DNA from: Macrobrachium rosenbergii
Lineage: Eukaryota; Arthropoda; Malacostraca; Decapoda; Palaemonidae
Direction: 5' to 3'
Assembly: GCF_040412425.1 (NCBI RefSeq)
Contig: NC_089762.1
Location: 21,661,147-21,725,146, forward strand
Length of the DNA stretch: 64,000 bases
The translations under genes and the position numbers were made by a program. Positions 12,778-26,530 of the stretch are shown here, one piece after another. Position 1 is the first letter of the stretch. Every line of letters starts with the position of its first letter. The notes below the pieces were generated by a model, which was not told the DNA's origin, ran no database searches, and was given only the letters and a program-made list of their open reading frames with translations.

Positions 12778-12871
12778 CACGGGTGACACGGGCCCCTCCC
12801 CAGAAATAGATTTTTCCTTTGTCAAAATCCTTTTCTGGATCAGGGTCCCGTGTCACCCGGTGAAATAGTAA
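12778..12871 (-). other. DIRS B internal complementary region (ICR)
   Basis: The first half (cggg...cagaaatagatttttcctttgtcaaaatcc) is complementary to the 3' terminus at 12400-12450. The second half (ctggatcagggtcccgtg... to tgaaatag) is complementary to the 5' terminus at 18055-18092. The two are joined as they would be in a circle junction. This is diagnostic of DIRS elements and is thought to template completion of the ends during replication. Confidence 0.9.
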
Positions 12872-13369
12872 CAGAGAAATAAACATCATTCTTATGCTAT
12901 TAAAGACTTAAATAGAAACGTTGAAAACTAGGAGAATTCTACCCTGAACATTAGTAAGGTCCTCTAAGTTCATGTAATGAAAATAATGTAAGTGGTCACC
13001 GTCTAAGATCATGAGCTTAGAATAGCACCTGAATAGGCTTGTATTAAGAAAATACTTCCTGCCTAATAGCAGACCCAATGACAGTGCCCCCCCCTTTTTT
13101 AAAGGAGAGGACCTGACAAAATTGCGAGGTCCTGTCTAAAAAGCCTGCAAGGAGAAAACTGGACACAGAAACAGACCTTGTAAAAGGGGAGTACTTTCCA
13201 AGGTGACCACCGAAAATGAGGACCTTCAATTGTAGATAGAAAGTTAGGGTGAGGAATTCACAACACTACCCTGATGAGGGGAAACCAAACTGATTGGTTC
13301 CGCCAGACAGGGCAGACAGAACAGGAAAACTAACACTAGAAGCTAAGCTGATTAAAAATTTTTGGGACT

Positions 13370-13600
13370 TCCTTAACAAGGAAAGGTAAGAACAAGATGA
13401 TTGTTGGTTACGAAGCTAACTCCGATACATTACTCAAAGACCAGGAAACCGAATGTGGATGGAGTACTGTACTTAGACGAACACAGACCTTAGGGATGAA
13501 AGTTAAGGGCCTGTGAGTCTGGTTCCAACAAAACACTTTCCTCGAGGCCAATGCGGCCGCATCAGTACTGTAGCTTTGAAAACTATGTGAAGAGTGCTAG
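13370..13600 (-). pseudogene. DIRS B tyrosine recombinase remnant
   Basis: The minus-strand reading around 13560-13410 gives fragments such as FIPKVCVRLSTVLHPHSVSW followed by SLSNVSELAS and a stop. These align in order with the recombinase remnant of DIRS E near 59190-59300 (SIPRACARLRGQFRPH, then FLNDVLKLAS). Catalytic R-H-R-Y residues could not be assigned. The region is interrupted by stops. In an intact element this enzyme integrates the circular DNA copy. Confidence 0.6.
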
Positions 13601-13839
13601 TTACTTAACTGCAGAACCATACTGCAGTAGAGTAGGATCCCTTAACTGATTTCAGGAAAACAGTAATAACAGGACCAATATCAGTTTCCTCCTAAACTGT
13701 AAGATTCACAAAGACCACAAAGCCAGGACATCAGAGTTTGAGGGGGCTGACGAGGCTGAGTTTATACCAGACCGGACAGCTTGATAGTTTGTGGCTGAAT
13801 TGGGTTGCAAACAGACCTACTTCCAGGCCCAGGAAAAGG

Positions 13840-14512
13840 TCACAAGACTACCTGAATGACGCTCCGTCTAAGGACTATTCCGACACCAGGGGAGGCCCTG
13901 GATAGGGAAAAAGCAGTGACTTTTGGACCCCTATGAGAAGGGTGTAGACAGAGGCACCTGCGTCTGTTGGTTATGGAGAAGAATGAACCATAACCTGAAC
14001 AAGCAATTCGAGTCCAAAACCATTTGTTTACGCAGCGCACTATTGCTGTTTTGTTCAGAACCAGCCTAAAAGGAAACCTCTTGGGGAAGAAGTTTCCCAA
14101 GGACAGGAAGACTGTCACCGCCCCTCCAAAGCGTTGATATGGAACTGCGGAACGTGACCGACTAAGTACCATGTACTTCATTGGGCCAAAAATATCCACC
14201 TCACCCGCCCAGAGAGGTGACGGTGTGGAATACTGAGGCCGGAGGGGAAAGCTGGAGAGGAACTGACTTTGTAAGCACTTGACAGTTGTGCAAGGCCGAG
14301 GCCACTATTCAAGCAAGAGGAATCAAGGAGACACGTCCCTGACTCCACCATACCCCGGTCATAAACCCCAGCTTTGACTTCAGAAGGAGAACCGTCACTG
14401 AAGCAAACTGGAGAAAACCCAGGACCTTTTCTTGGGCACGGGGAGAGGTATGCTTGAGATGATGAAAAGATAGGATGTCCTTGCTATCTCTTTCCACTTC
14501 CACTGGATTCAT
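13840..14512 (-). pseudogene. DIRS B RNase H region remnant
   Basis: Fragments on the minus strand include QEKVLGFLQFASVTVLL (14309-14512), equivalent to the 'LGxLxFA' connection after DIRS RTs, and VLNKTAIVRCVNK (13840-14199), equivalent to the DNxTAxxCIN motif of DIRS RNase H that DIRS E keeps as VVHCINRGGS. Frameshifts separate the pieces. Confidence 0.65.
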
Positions 14513-14562
14513 AACTACGGAAGGCTACCCTCCTGAATCAGGTGGGATTCCTTCCTGGTTAC

Positions 14563-15238
14563 TTAGAAGCCCAAAGACTCTAGAAACCGATTATAATGAC
14601 CGGCGCCCTCAGGCAATTCCCGATGCTGGGTGCCCAAATGAGCCAGGCAACTAGATATGCAGCTAGCATAGCCTCCTAATACCGGAGCTGTTGAACTACG
14701 GTATTGTTCAAACTGGCAAAGACTCTGGAGCCGCATTGAGGAGGGCATGAACCTGAAGGGGTACGCCTGCTCCCCGAGTCTGAATTCCAAGAAGGGATAG
14801 GACCTTTCTGCAACCAAGATGTGAAAGGAAGCGTCGGAAAGGTCTATAGAGGTGGTTACAGCTCCACGGCGCAGTAGGATCCAAACCCACAAGACTGTAA
14901 GCAACCGAGACTTGCCGCATGAATAAGGAAAACAAACGGGACACCCGGAAAAAAATTTTCCAGTGGAAGGGAACTTCCTTGGCAGACTGAAAAGCCTGAC
15001 AGGCCATTCACAAAGACCCCAGAACTCTGGCCGGCGGCTGATTGAACCTGATGGGGGGACAACAGTCCAGCTCCACCCCGGCCCTGATAACTATACTCTG
15101 GGCCCAGGAACTGAAGTTCCAGTGGCCCCGAAAATGGTACAGCCTCCCACCCATATGAGAAATACTACAGGAGGAGGCTTGATTGCCTCCCGTGAAGCGT
15201 AATGCCTTCCCAATTTCTCGGAGAGGAGTAGGATGCAT
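14563..15238 (-). pseudogene. DIRS B reverse transcriptase remnant
   Basis: The minus strand encodes SIDLSDASFHILVAERSY..FLEFRLGEQAY.FRFMP (14563-14904). This matches the DIRS RT block with the first catalytic aspartate (in DLSDA) and the GQAYxFRxLPFG region. Upstream, 15008-15238 gives GGRLYHFRGHWNF and GVELDCCPPIRF, typical of the segment just before the RT core. The YLDDW-type active site is not readable, and several frame changes occur. No function is expected. Confidence 0.75.
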
Positions 15239-16296
15239 CCCTGCCCCCTATGATAACCCCGAGGGTCAGAGCCTCTGGCCAAATGTCTAGTGAAAATTCT
15301 TTCCTTAGGTTTTCGTATGAAGCAAAGAAAACTCCGGCGGGCACGTGGGGGAGGCAGAGACACACGGGGGTGTTACAAGGGGCTGATGTGTTGGCTGAAC
15401 CCGCACACATCGAGGTGGAGGCTGGGAGTGAGAGCTGACGGCTGTCTAGGGGCAGAGACCTGAAGAGCCTGCACCACCGCCTGAGCAGGGGGGCTCCTGA
15501 ACTACATGAACTTCTTGCCGGACTTGGGACAGGTCCCGGCAAGATCAGACCGTTTCTGCTCGTAGGGTAGACACCCATGAGAACGGAGGCTCTGGGTAAC
15601 CATAGTAGCCCCAGACGGGCCGTAACAACGCCCACCTGGGGAAAAGATTAATTCTCCAGGTGAAACTATTCATAAGATTTTTCAGCTCAAGGCGGAACGG
15701 GCAAGCCTGACTTACACCCTGTTTCAGCTTCCGAAAATTGACTCCGGAAGCTTAGGGAGCTGTACGCTGAATAAATTAGAAGCGTAGTCCGGGGTTAGAA
15801 GAATCACTGTGAATGTATCTGTGATATCTGTCTCCCGGAAATGCCTCAGCGATACATTTTCAAAACAAGCCTGTTGATAAGAGGGGCTACATTCGGAGCA
15901 CAAGGGGTAAGAAACAGGGCTCTCAAAGAGAGCATGGTAAGACCCCACAGCTGGCGTGAACTTGGAATTCTCCGCCTGCCCGTCCGTTAGAGTTCTCAGG
16001 GAGACGATGTGTCCAGCCCCTAGCTGAGGGCTCACTTATGGATCCTGCCAGACAGATGCCATGCTCGTTCTGACAGTCTGGTAAAACCCGGATAAGAGGA
16101 TACCAGACCGGAAGGGAAGAAATGCCCTTCCACCAACCTCCGTGTGCCCACACCCCCGACAGGAGGGTGCCTTCATGCTGGGAAGCATAAAGGGAAGGCA
16201 CCAAGATTCCCCAGACTGGAGGGGAAAAGAGGTGGAGATGTCCAGAACGATAGAATTCCGGAACGGAGCAGGACTTAACAGGTGATCCATTGACAA
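15239..16296 (-). pseudogene. DIRS B gag-like region remnant
   Basis: Overlapping minus-strand ORFs rich in Ser/Pro/Arg (15165-15635, 15724-16035, 15923-16296) lie where the gag-like ORF of DIRS elements belongs, upstream of RT. No domain could be identified, so the call is positional. Confidence 0.4.
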
Positions 16297-17149
16297 TGAG
16301 TCTTGAGATTAATCTCTTGGGATTTAAGCTCCTGGGAAAGGGAAGGCATGGACCATGAGGTAGATAGTTAGTTTAATAGGTTGACAATGACCCTCAAATC
16401 GAGCTCCTTATAAGGAGACCCCAAAAGAGTTTTCAACAAAGGAAGGAGGGGTAACCGCCTTGCTTTGCTTGGGCCGTGTCCCTTTCCAGAAGACGAGGCC
16501 AAACTCGTAGATGGCACCGGATTAGAGATCCGAGACATCCTTGAGGGGGCCCCGGAGTGGGTCTTCTTGGTTTAAAAAAGGGTCTTTTTTTTTTATTTTT
16601 TTTTTTACTGACTTCACCTTAGGGATGGTAGACCAAGAACCGTCGAAAAGGGATGAGAAGGTAACGAATCCCCTAAAGGAAAAGTTTGCCTCACCTAATT
16701 CCGAGCTAAGCGGAAAAGGTTTGCCTCAATTATTCCCGCACCTACTTATCGCTCCGGGACGATGTTCACAGGTCCGAGAACGAGACAGAAGGCCGCAACG
16801 TCTTCAGAAAACTCTCGGTAAACAATTAACTTGAAGCGAAGAGTTATGAGACTTAACAAAATTCAAAAGCATCCAAGCACAAGGTCAAAAATTAAATGTA
16901 ACAATGAAAATCATGTTCCCATACACTTAGAGAAGTGAGTCTAAAACAAGGCAAAAATAAAGCCAAAATAAGAAGCTTAATAGGCCCGAGGGGGAACCAC
17001 GTAGCCTAAACAGCAAGACAGCACTTGACCAGGAAGGGAACACAAAATTCACAAAATAAACAAAATTATAAAAACAAAGTAAAAACCGTAACAGTACCAA
17101 TGAAAATAAGATCCCCAAAGGCTAAGAGAAGTGAGTGACAAAAATAAAG

Positions 17150-17460
17150 CATAATGAGGTCATGATAATGCGAATGGGCTCGAGGGGGAAGCTCAGAGCC
17201 TAAACGCTCAACAACACTTCTCGAATGAAGCCACGATAAAAGCGAATGGGCCCGAGGGGGTAGCTCAGAGCCTAAACGCTAAACATCACTCCCGTAATGA
17301 AGCCATGATAAAGGCGAATGGGCCCGAGTGGGTAGCTCGTAGCCTAAACGCTAAACATCACTCCCATAATAAAAATCACTCGTAATGAAGCCATGATAAA
17401 AAGCGAATGGGCCCGAGGGGTAGCTCGTAGCCAAACGCTAAACAGCACTTCTCGTAGTAA
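17150..17460. repeat. ~72-bp minisatellite in the DIRS B leader
   Basis: The block 'gcgaatgggcccgagggggtagctc' followed by 'agcctaaacgctaaaca' and 'aatgaagccatgataaa' occurs at about 17170, 17242, 17314 and 17402, with spacing of 71-89 bp. A weaker unit lies near 16980. Confidence 0.85.
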
Positions 17461-17810
17461 ATGGGTACAGAACAAACAAAAATTAATCAAACCCACTAAA
17501 GTTAGGGATCATTAATGGTAAAATATCCCAAATAAAAAGGGATACAAATAAAAACACAAAACAAACATGCCGACCCAAGACCAAGAGAGGTCAAGAGACG
17601 ACGTGAGAGGAGATCGAGACAGGCGTTATAAATCCCTTTAATTATTAAACTAAAGGAAAATAAGAAGCCTCAATCGCCTAAAAACAACAAAACACTGGTA
17701 CTCAAGTAATTGAAGAAGAACCTTGCGAGGATGCCATAAAAATCCAAAATAGAGCACAAAATAAGGATCACAACGAAATTACGTGTGAACTAAAAAAACG
17801 TGCTAAAATG

Positions 17811-18092
17811 GAATGTTGCTAGTGTTGCCTTGTATACAGTCCGCGAGTAGTGCATGGGCTTGTATCGGCACCTCTCTCGTTGGGACTTTTGACATTGGGA
17901 ATCTCTATAGGATAAGGTTCCGTGTTTTTGTAGTTCACCCTTTTCCATACACGACTCCATCTAGTGGAGCTCGCTCTGGGGGTAGTAACTCCAGCATTTC
18001 ATTTAGCTTTCTCTGGTATCTAGCAACGGAATTACCTAGAAATAAGTGCTGAATGGACTATTTCACCGGGTGACACGGGACCCCGATCCAGA
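17811..18092 (-). repeat. DIRS B inverted terminal repeat (element 5' end)
   Basis: Inverted partner of 12430-12711. It ends 'gggtgacacgggaccccgat' before the AATAATAAT flank. Confidence 0.92.
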
Positions 18093-18339
18093 AATAATAA
18101 TAATATACTATAATTGCAACATTTATGCATTCTATAGTAAGTTATGAAAGAAAAATTTTAACCAAACAAATTTCAACCCCATCTTTTCCTGAGTCTTTGA
18201 GCTCAGGTGGGAAGGGTGAACTTGTCATATATGTCAAATTACTCTAGATGTTGCCACAACATGATCAAATCAATTTTTTTTTTTTTCTTCCTTTCTCTCT
18301 CTCGTGCCAAAGGGTAGAATGTAAGAAATAAATAGATAG

Positions 18340-18654
18340 GTTTAACTGATGAACTGAACATAGAACTTAGGCCAAAGGCCAAGCACTGGGACCTATGAGG
18401 TCATTCAGCACTGAAATGGAAATTGACAGTAAAAGGTTTGAAAGGTTTAACCGGAGGAAAACCTTGCAGTTGCACTATGAATCAATTGTTAGGAGAGGGT
18501 GGAGAGTAACATGGAAGAAAGATAATATGAAAGGAGGCACAGTAAAAGGAACAAAAGGGTTGCAGCTAGGGGCTGAAGGCACACCGCAAAGAACCTTAAG
18601 TAATGCATACAGTGCACCACATGAGGTGCACTGATGGCACTAACCCCCTAAAGG
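18340..18654 (+). repeat. SINE-like interspersed repeat, copy 2, with target site duplication
   Basis: A ~315-bp repeat bounded by a perfect 16-bp duplication, agaaataaatagatag at 18324-18339 and 18655-18670. A (GATA)-type tail follows. The body carries 'aggccaaaggccaagcactg', 'ttgcactatgaatcaattgt' and 'cagtgcaccacatgaggtgc'. A second copy lies inverted at 1515-1815. Target-primed retrotransposition explains the duplication. Confidence 0.85.
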
Positions 18655-18704
18655 AGAAATAAATAGATAGATAGATAAATAGATACTGTACTTACTTCAG
18701 CCCT

Positions 18705-18706
<2 letters not shown>

Positions 18707-18736
<30 letters not shown>

Positions 18737-18809
18737 AGGAAAAGATAACATATAAATTTTGAAAAGAGAAATGGATTAACATTCCTCAAGAGATTAAAGA
18801 GACAAACTC

Positions 18810-18842
<33 letters not shown>
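18707..18842 (+). repeat. (CT)n microsatellites, two arrays
   Basis: CT runs at about 18707-18737 and 18809-18842, separated by about 70 bp of ordinary sequence. Confidence 0.95.
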
Positions 18843-18843
<1 letters not shown>

Positions 18844-18921
18844 CCTGCCAGTACAAGGCTGGCTGAATTTGTTGTAGTGGTAACTCTCTCTCTCTTTCTG
18901 ATTTGACTGGAAGGGTTAGAA

Positions 18922-19051
<130 letters not shown>

Positions 19052-19501
19052 GTATATATTTTTAAGGGTACTAATGTTTAAGATGACTTTGAAATTATAT
19101 TAATAATACAATTTCAAAAATTAATACAGTAATAGGATAATAATTTAATGTATATTTGATATAAGATGATACTTTAAGTATACATTTGGTATTTGAACTT
19201 TCAAGATAGACAGTTATAGCTGTTTTTACAGGGGGGTTCTAAGTATTCTCGGATTTTAATTATTCGCAGGGGCTCTGGAATGCATCCCCTGCAAATAAGG
19301 GGGATTTACTGTATAAAGAAAAAACAATCTACAAAGTGGTGGCTAAAAATAACTTTCATTGTGATTAGAGAAGAAGAGAGATTATGGGTTGTCAATCTTA
19401 AAGAGCAGACTATATTGACACAAAGGAGTGGAATCTCCACCTCACTTCATTAAATAAATTATTTGGTCAAAATCTTAGTCTAAAGTGTAAGACTTCCTAG
19501 T

Positions 19502-21374
<1,873 letters not shown>

Positions 21375-21481
21375 TACAGTGTTTATTTGATGATAATGTT
21401 GAATGAAGAGGAAAAGCACTAAAAACTTATATTCTTAAGTTATTTTATATTTCATTTTTAAAAAAGATTATATTGACCTAC

Positions 21482-21734
21482 CTTCCCACATACACATTTG
21501 TATTTCTTCAGTCTATCGTTTGGCCCTTCAGTATTGCTTTGTGATTCCACTTTTGGCTCTATTTCCTCATCAGCCAGGGAATTAACATTTTCTGCCAGTT
21601 TTGGAATTCTATCTTCATCAACTTGGTTATTAATGGTATACCCTGCATCCTCTTCTTTGCAAAATGTTCCATGCACTGTGCTAGTTTCCATCGGAGATTC
21701 AGGCAACAACTTATTTCTTCTTTTTTGGTAAGAT
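21482..21734 (-). CDS. ZAD zinc-finger gene, linker exon
   Basis: This 253-bp exon has an acceptor cttaatacag just before 21734 and a donor GGGAAG|GTAGGT after 21482. It starts with the single base that completes an arginine codon (phase 2), exactly matching the donor phase of the exon at 33856-34007. It then encodes 84 codons without a stop: a basic start (SYQKRRNKLLPESP), a Ser/Glu/Asp-rich linker, and DRLKKYKCVCGK at the end. The CVC begins a zinc finger that is completed by VSLGIDELVEHQLRKGC in the 3242-3432 exon, with only one residue between the two cysteines instead of the usual two. Acidic linkers between ZAD and finger arrays are typical of this family. Confidence 0.85.
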
Positions 21735-21834
21735 CTGTATTAAGATTAAGGAATGCACAAAATTTCAATATTCAAGTTGACATTAGTATATATTACTATT
21801 ACAATTACAATTATCTGGATCATCATTACCTAGA

Positions 21835-22200
21835 AGGCACCATTATCCAGACACAACTGCACCCCAGGGACCAAGGTCCAAAGATATATATGAATTTCAA
21901 AAAATTTGAAAAAACCAATATTATCCCATGGTTGGCAACGCTGCAGGGCCTCAGAAAAATACTGGTAAAACTGCTTACACTCAAACAGACTGAGAAAGGA
22001 TTTTGAGGGGGGGGGGGAAGTCTTGAGAAGTTCCCAAGGTGGGGGATATGTTGGATGGCTGGGCATTATGGGAGAGGAGGAGCAGTAAGTCTGTGTAGAG
22101 GAACAATCAGAGAAGGGGTTGTTTTGGAAGGTGGGTGGAGCTGGGGAGCAGTTCCCCTGGCTGAGAGGGGGTGGGGATGCAGTGTTGGATGGGTGAAGAA
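21835..22200 (+). repeat. Interspersed repeat family R1, copy 1
   Basis: Shares an ordered series of blocks with 47956-48350 and 43874-44040: ccagggac-aaggtccaaagata, tgaaaaaacca, atggttggcaa, cagactgagaa, and gttttggaaggtgggtggagctggggagcag. A pogo-like start (cattatccagacac) suggests a DNA-transposon origin. Confidence 0.7.
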
Positions 22201-22411
22201 GGGTACACAGATGTCTAACTTGACAGCTGAGATGAAATATCAACAGTGATAAAATATTCTCTTGTGTACAGTTATATTTGTGATAATCATATTTAGAGTC
22301 GACTAAACTTGTAATGGAATCAAGCAAAGAAAATAAGAAAAATGGCAAACATGATGCTGTGCTAAGAAACACACGATTGCGCACAACATTGATGAAATGC
22401 CACATGTAAAT

Positions 22412-22412
<1 letters not shown>

Positions 22413-22449
<37 letters not shown>
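22413..22449. repeat. (CA)n microsatellite
   Basis: Uninterrupted CA run of about 36 bp. Confidence 0.97.
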
Positions 22450-22453
<4 letters not shown>

Positions 22454-25400
22454 GCCTCCGTGATAAGGTGAAATGAAAAATCACTACATGTAATTCCAAC
22501 AGAACAGAAAATGATCAACTACTTTTTAGCAGTGCTCTGAAAATAAATTTGCTTTGAACAGTCATCAAGAAATGCCAAATGTACTAAAAATGTAAACACA
22601 TGTGTTGTAATGTAATACAAAAACACTGTACTGTATTACAAACCGAACAAATTTCATTTTTGGTTGATTTTACTCGACAAGGCTTTCAAACAAAATTACC
22701 AAACTTATGGCTTATATAACATACATAACTATCTCTTACAATTTTAACAACCACTTACCAAACAACTGACATAAACGATGTCGAGTATGACATAAACAAA
22801 TGAATCGGGAAATAGCTGTTTCGTGATTTTGAGGGATTTTACTTTAACCTAAAGTATGTTAGTTTACCTAGGCACACCCGTTTTACATTTATGTACAAAA
22901 ATAAGAATAATAATTCCAGTAATACATTTGTTTCTTTTAGCAACTGAAATATGATTCTCCTAATTCTTTTGCTAGTAGGCTCAATCAGCTGATTCTGACA
23001 ATGTAAACATTAGACACTGCAAATGGCAGCCGAGTGGTTTTTTATACACTTTACAATGATGATATAACAAGATAATAATACAGTACAAGTGGATTCAGTA
23101 CGTAAAATATCAGTTTCATTATCAATAGCTATATCTTAAAAACATCTGTAATAGTTTATTTGACTTATGCAAATGGATACTGTGAATATAACACCTAGCC
23201 TAGTCAATAGTTCTCAAATGCACATTTTTATCTTGTGTATGGTAATAAAATTTTTAATGACTGATAAGAATGCTGCAGTAAAAAATACACTATTGGTCAT
23301 AAAACCATGGCAGGCTGTGAGTAAACACAGGTAGGCTACTTGACTGTGTCATTTATGAGAGAGAGAAAAAGAAGGGGTTACATTTTTTCAAATTGTATTT
23401 CTGCAGTATATTTTGTTACTAATTTTGGGAAAAAGGTATATAATTACCTTTTGCATAAGGTTTTTTATAATGAGCACTTATAGTTATGTGGTATTGGCAA
23501 GGTTAGGTGAGGAAGTGTATGGAGCTGCCCTTGAACATCCATTGATTTTTTTACTTGCCATTATCCAACAGGCCCTTGTCTCTATTAATCCCAAATAATT
23601 TAAGGATTACTGTATCATTATTATTTAGCTAAATTAACCAAAAAAGTCTAAATTTGATAAGGCTAGCCTAGAAGTCTCATATCTATACATACAATACTAA
23701 AGCTCTGAAACTTTTGTTTGTTTGCACACTGAAAATTAAATGGGGCTGGCGCTGCCCGTAGATTTCCCCTTCCCCCTCTTCCTCCCCTCCTCCCACACCC
23801 TTTCCCCTCCCCTGCCCTCCCCACATTTTCAACATTGAGTGACCTAATGGGTCATGGGTGGTCTAGTGTTGTATTATAGTCCTCTTACCTAAAAAATAAA
23901 AAAAATTAATGGCTCATTACAATAAAAATTTTTAAGACTGACAAAATTTCTTATTGGGATTTGTGTCCAAGACTTGCCACTGGTTAGAATTATAGCAATT
24001 ACACAAACAATATTTCCCTATTATTTATTTGTCTTCAATACAGTGGTCAAAGAGCAATGCATTTGGGGCTGATGAGATGCCTAAAGAACCTTTGGTACCG
24101 GCTACTGCATGTCACGCAAGGCACACTCTAAGCAGTACCCACCTAATGGTAATGCTAATGGTAAATAAGACTTCTAAAATAATTCTGTTTTTTCACTACA
24201 AACCCAACAGCTTACATAAGGTATGCCTAATCATACAGTAAGCAGTTCCCTGGGCACATCCAGAAGGAAGAACACTACTCACTTGCCTATGCATCCTTAT
24301 GGGAAGCATCCTGGTGATATGGTGTGAAAAGTGATAGGGAAGTCACATATCAAGTCTTTTAGCAAACTATGTGCTGGCCTGTGGAGAAGTATATTCAGTG
24401 CAGGTGGCACTTATGTTGACGGAGGTTTCCGCAGTTAGATACAGCAGGTATCTGACGTGTTCATTTATGCCTTCTGATCACGCCCAAGATGCGTGGAGAC
24501 AATGTGACAGATTGACAGAAGCATTGTGATCCTTCAAACATTGAACCGGTGTTGTCATGCTTCCGGGGAGGGGTTATTACGTGAGTGCATGCATAGGTGC
24601 ACTCTCTATTGTGTATATTATCAAGGAACCATACAATAGCCATTCACTTCAATTTGTGGTCAGGTGTGATTCGCTCTTTGTGCAGTGTTAGTGGATAAGA
24701 ACAGCCACTGTGGGAAACGGTTACATGCGGCCATAGAAGTTAGTAAGATAACTCTTTAACAGCTATATTTTTTCCAGACATTATGTGGAACACCCAATTT
24801 GTGCTGCAGTGAAACTCCTCTGTTCTCCATTATGCATTTATCTGTTTTGTTCTCGACTGTGCATTTTTCTGTTTAAGTATCTATTTCTTTTTCATACACC
24901 ATTTCAGGTTTTAATATGTTTCTTTTAACAGGAATTCTGGGTTCACCCTGTGAGGACAAATATTTTGGAAGTGGTGTTCTTTTAACATACTCTATGACAT
25001 TTATTTTGGTCTAAAATAATTATGACCTTTTTATTTTGTTTGGTGACCAGGGTGTTAATCACTAATATTTGTTGGTCTAGAATCATTAATTCGATTGATT
25101 GTGAGTCTGAATTTCCTCTAGTTATGATTTCCATTTTTATGGGGTGTGAGTCACTCTATTTCATGACCGTAGCTATTGCTGAAATACTTTTGTTAAATCT
25201 GCAAATAAAGTCTAGTTTTGTATCTTGCCATTTTTTTCCAGCAGGCCTTTGTCTGAGGTTAGATACAGGGAGAGAAGTCGACAAGACAGAATGTGCTGAC
25301 CCAATGTTGGCCACTGCTACCGGAGGATCTCAGGGATGAAAGATGATGTGACGCTGTTCTTAAAACAGATGTAGTAATAAGAGATTATGACCTTATCTGA

Positions 25401-26150
25401 CCTTGTCGAAGGGCATAACACATACCCTGTTTTGTCCATACTCCCAGACTTCCTAAAAGAAGTGTGGGGTTGAGAGGTGGGCAATTTTTACTAAGTACAG
25501 TAAAGGGGTTGTATTAAAAAATGTATTTCAATGTTAAAAGTCTCATTTGCACAATCCAATCTCATCACTTACATGTGCCTGGTTAGCTGTTTTGGGAAGA
25601 GCTTCCTGTTTATAACAGAGCACTAAGGTAAGTAATCTTTGAGTAAGCAAGGCCAAGAAATCAGATAGTCTTAATACTACTAATAAAGGCCCAAGGACTG
25701 GATCACAACCTTGTAGGAAGACAGTAAAATATCTCTGGTAAAAAATTAAAGTAATAAAGACTTCATCAGCCACATAAGGATCTCATACTGTGAGTGCTAT
25801 GATCTTGAGGTAAATGGATTATGGTTCAGACAAAATTGGAGCGACTAAATAGAAAGCCCACCCACTTATATTGGCCCACCACAACCACAGGATCAAAGAT
25901 TTTTATGCATTTAACAATCACTAAGTTAATGTAATGTGATGTAGATCCAGTGGCCATGATAGGGTGTACTGATCCAAACTTTGTGACCTCCACAACAGAC
26001 CAGATGCTTCAAATTCATATGAGCCTTCCTGGGATAACTGTATTCACCATTGTGGGATAACACTCCAGTGTCAAAATTATATAAGACAAGTACTTGAATA
26101 CTGTATACAGTTATTTAATAAGTACGGTATGGAATACTGGTTTGAATGAG
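22450..26150. other. Intronic sequence, no gene recognised
   Basis: About 3.7 kb of mostly unique-looking AT-rich DNA. The ORFs at 23413-23598, 24029-24241 and 25022-25339 lack domains and splice context. A pyrimidine-rich tract lies at 23758-23824. The 24.2-25.4 kb part is less AT-rich and may be an old repeat, but no ends were identified. Confidence 0.4.
23758..23824 (+). repeat. Pyrimidine-rich (C/T) tract
   Basis: Almost only C and T over about 65 bp, with a few A/G interruptions. Confidence 0.85.

Positions 26151-26153
<3 letters not shown>

Positions 26154-26224
<71 letters not shown>
26154..26224 (+). repeat. (GA)n microsatellite
   Basis: Uninterrupted GA run of about 70 bp, beside the left end of DIRS C. 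Confidence 0.97.
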
Positions 26225-26229
<5 letters not shown>

Positions 26230-26373
26230 GTGGCAATAAATAAGTGCTTCAGATTTTACACAAAATAAAAACATATTCATTTAAAGAAAAGAAAATCACA
26301 TACTCAAAAAGAGAAAATTCAAATAAAAAGAACAGTAAAACATAAGGTGATCATTGTTGACTGAAGACAAAGA

Positions 26374-26530
26374 AAATAGTTATAGTCTCCTCTTGAACGG
26401 CAGCTTAAGTGAAAAAATTCGCAGGTAACGCTTCAAAGTTTAGTGCATGTGACTGGTCCCGCCCACTAACAGGAATACCAGGAACTACTTAGCAGACAAA
26501 CTCATTCTGTTTATGCCATATGTCCACTGG
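26374..26530 (-). repeat. DIRS C inverted terminal repeat (left)
   Basis: Inverted relative of 32170-32340, including the 'gtgactggtcccgcccacta' / 'tagtgggtgggaccagtcgc' pair. The outermost bases have diverged. Confidence 0.8.

Larger units (their letters stand above)
12400..18092 (-). mobile_element. DIRS-like retrotransposon B, full length but decayed
   Basis: This 5.7-kb element is read on the minus strand. It has inverted terminal repeats of about 280 bp (12430-12711 and 17811-18080) and an internal complementary region at 12778-12871. In order from its 5' end (right) are a minisatellite, gag-like remnants, reverse transcriptase, RNase H and tyrosine-recombinase remnants. This is the canonical DIRS order. 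It lies in an (AAT)n microsatellite, with AATAATAAT on both sides and no distinct target duplication, as expected for tyrosine-recombinase integration. Stops and frameshifts break all coding parts. Confidence 0.88.

Noticed and set aside
17150..17460. CRISPR-like regular repeats
   Set aside because: The units are contiguous minisatellite copies without unique spacers, in a eukaryotic retroelement.
22055..22249. Gly/Trp-rich ORF, and similar ones at 48177-48403
   Set aside because: Both arise from interspersed repeat R1, a non-coding repeat.
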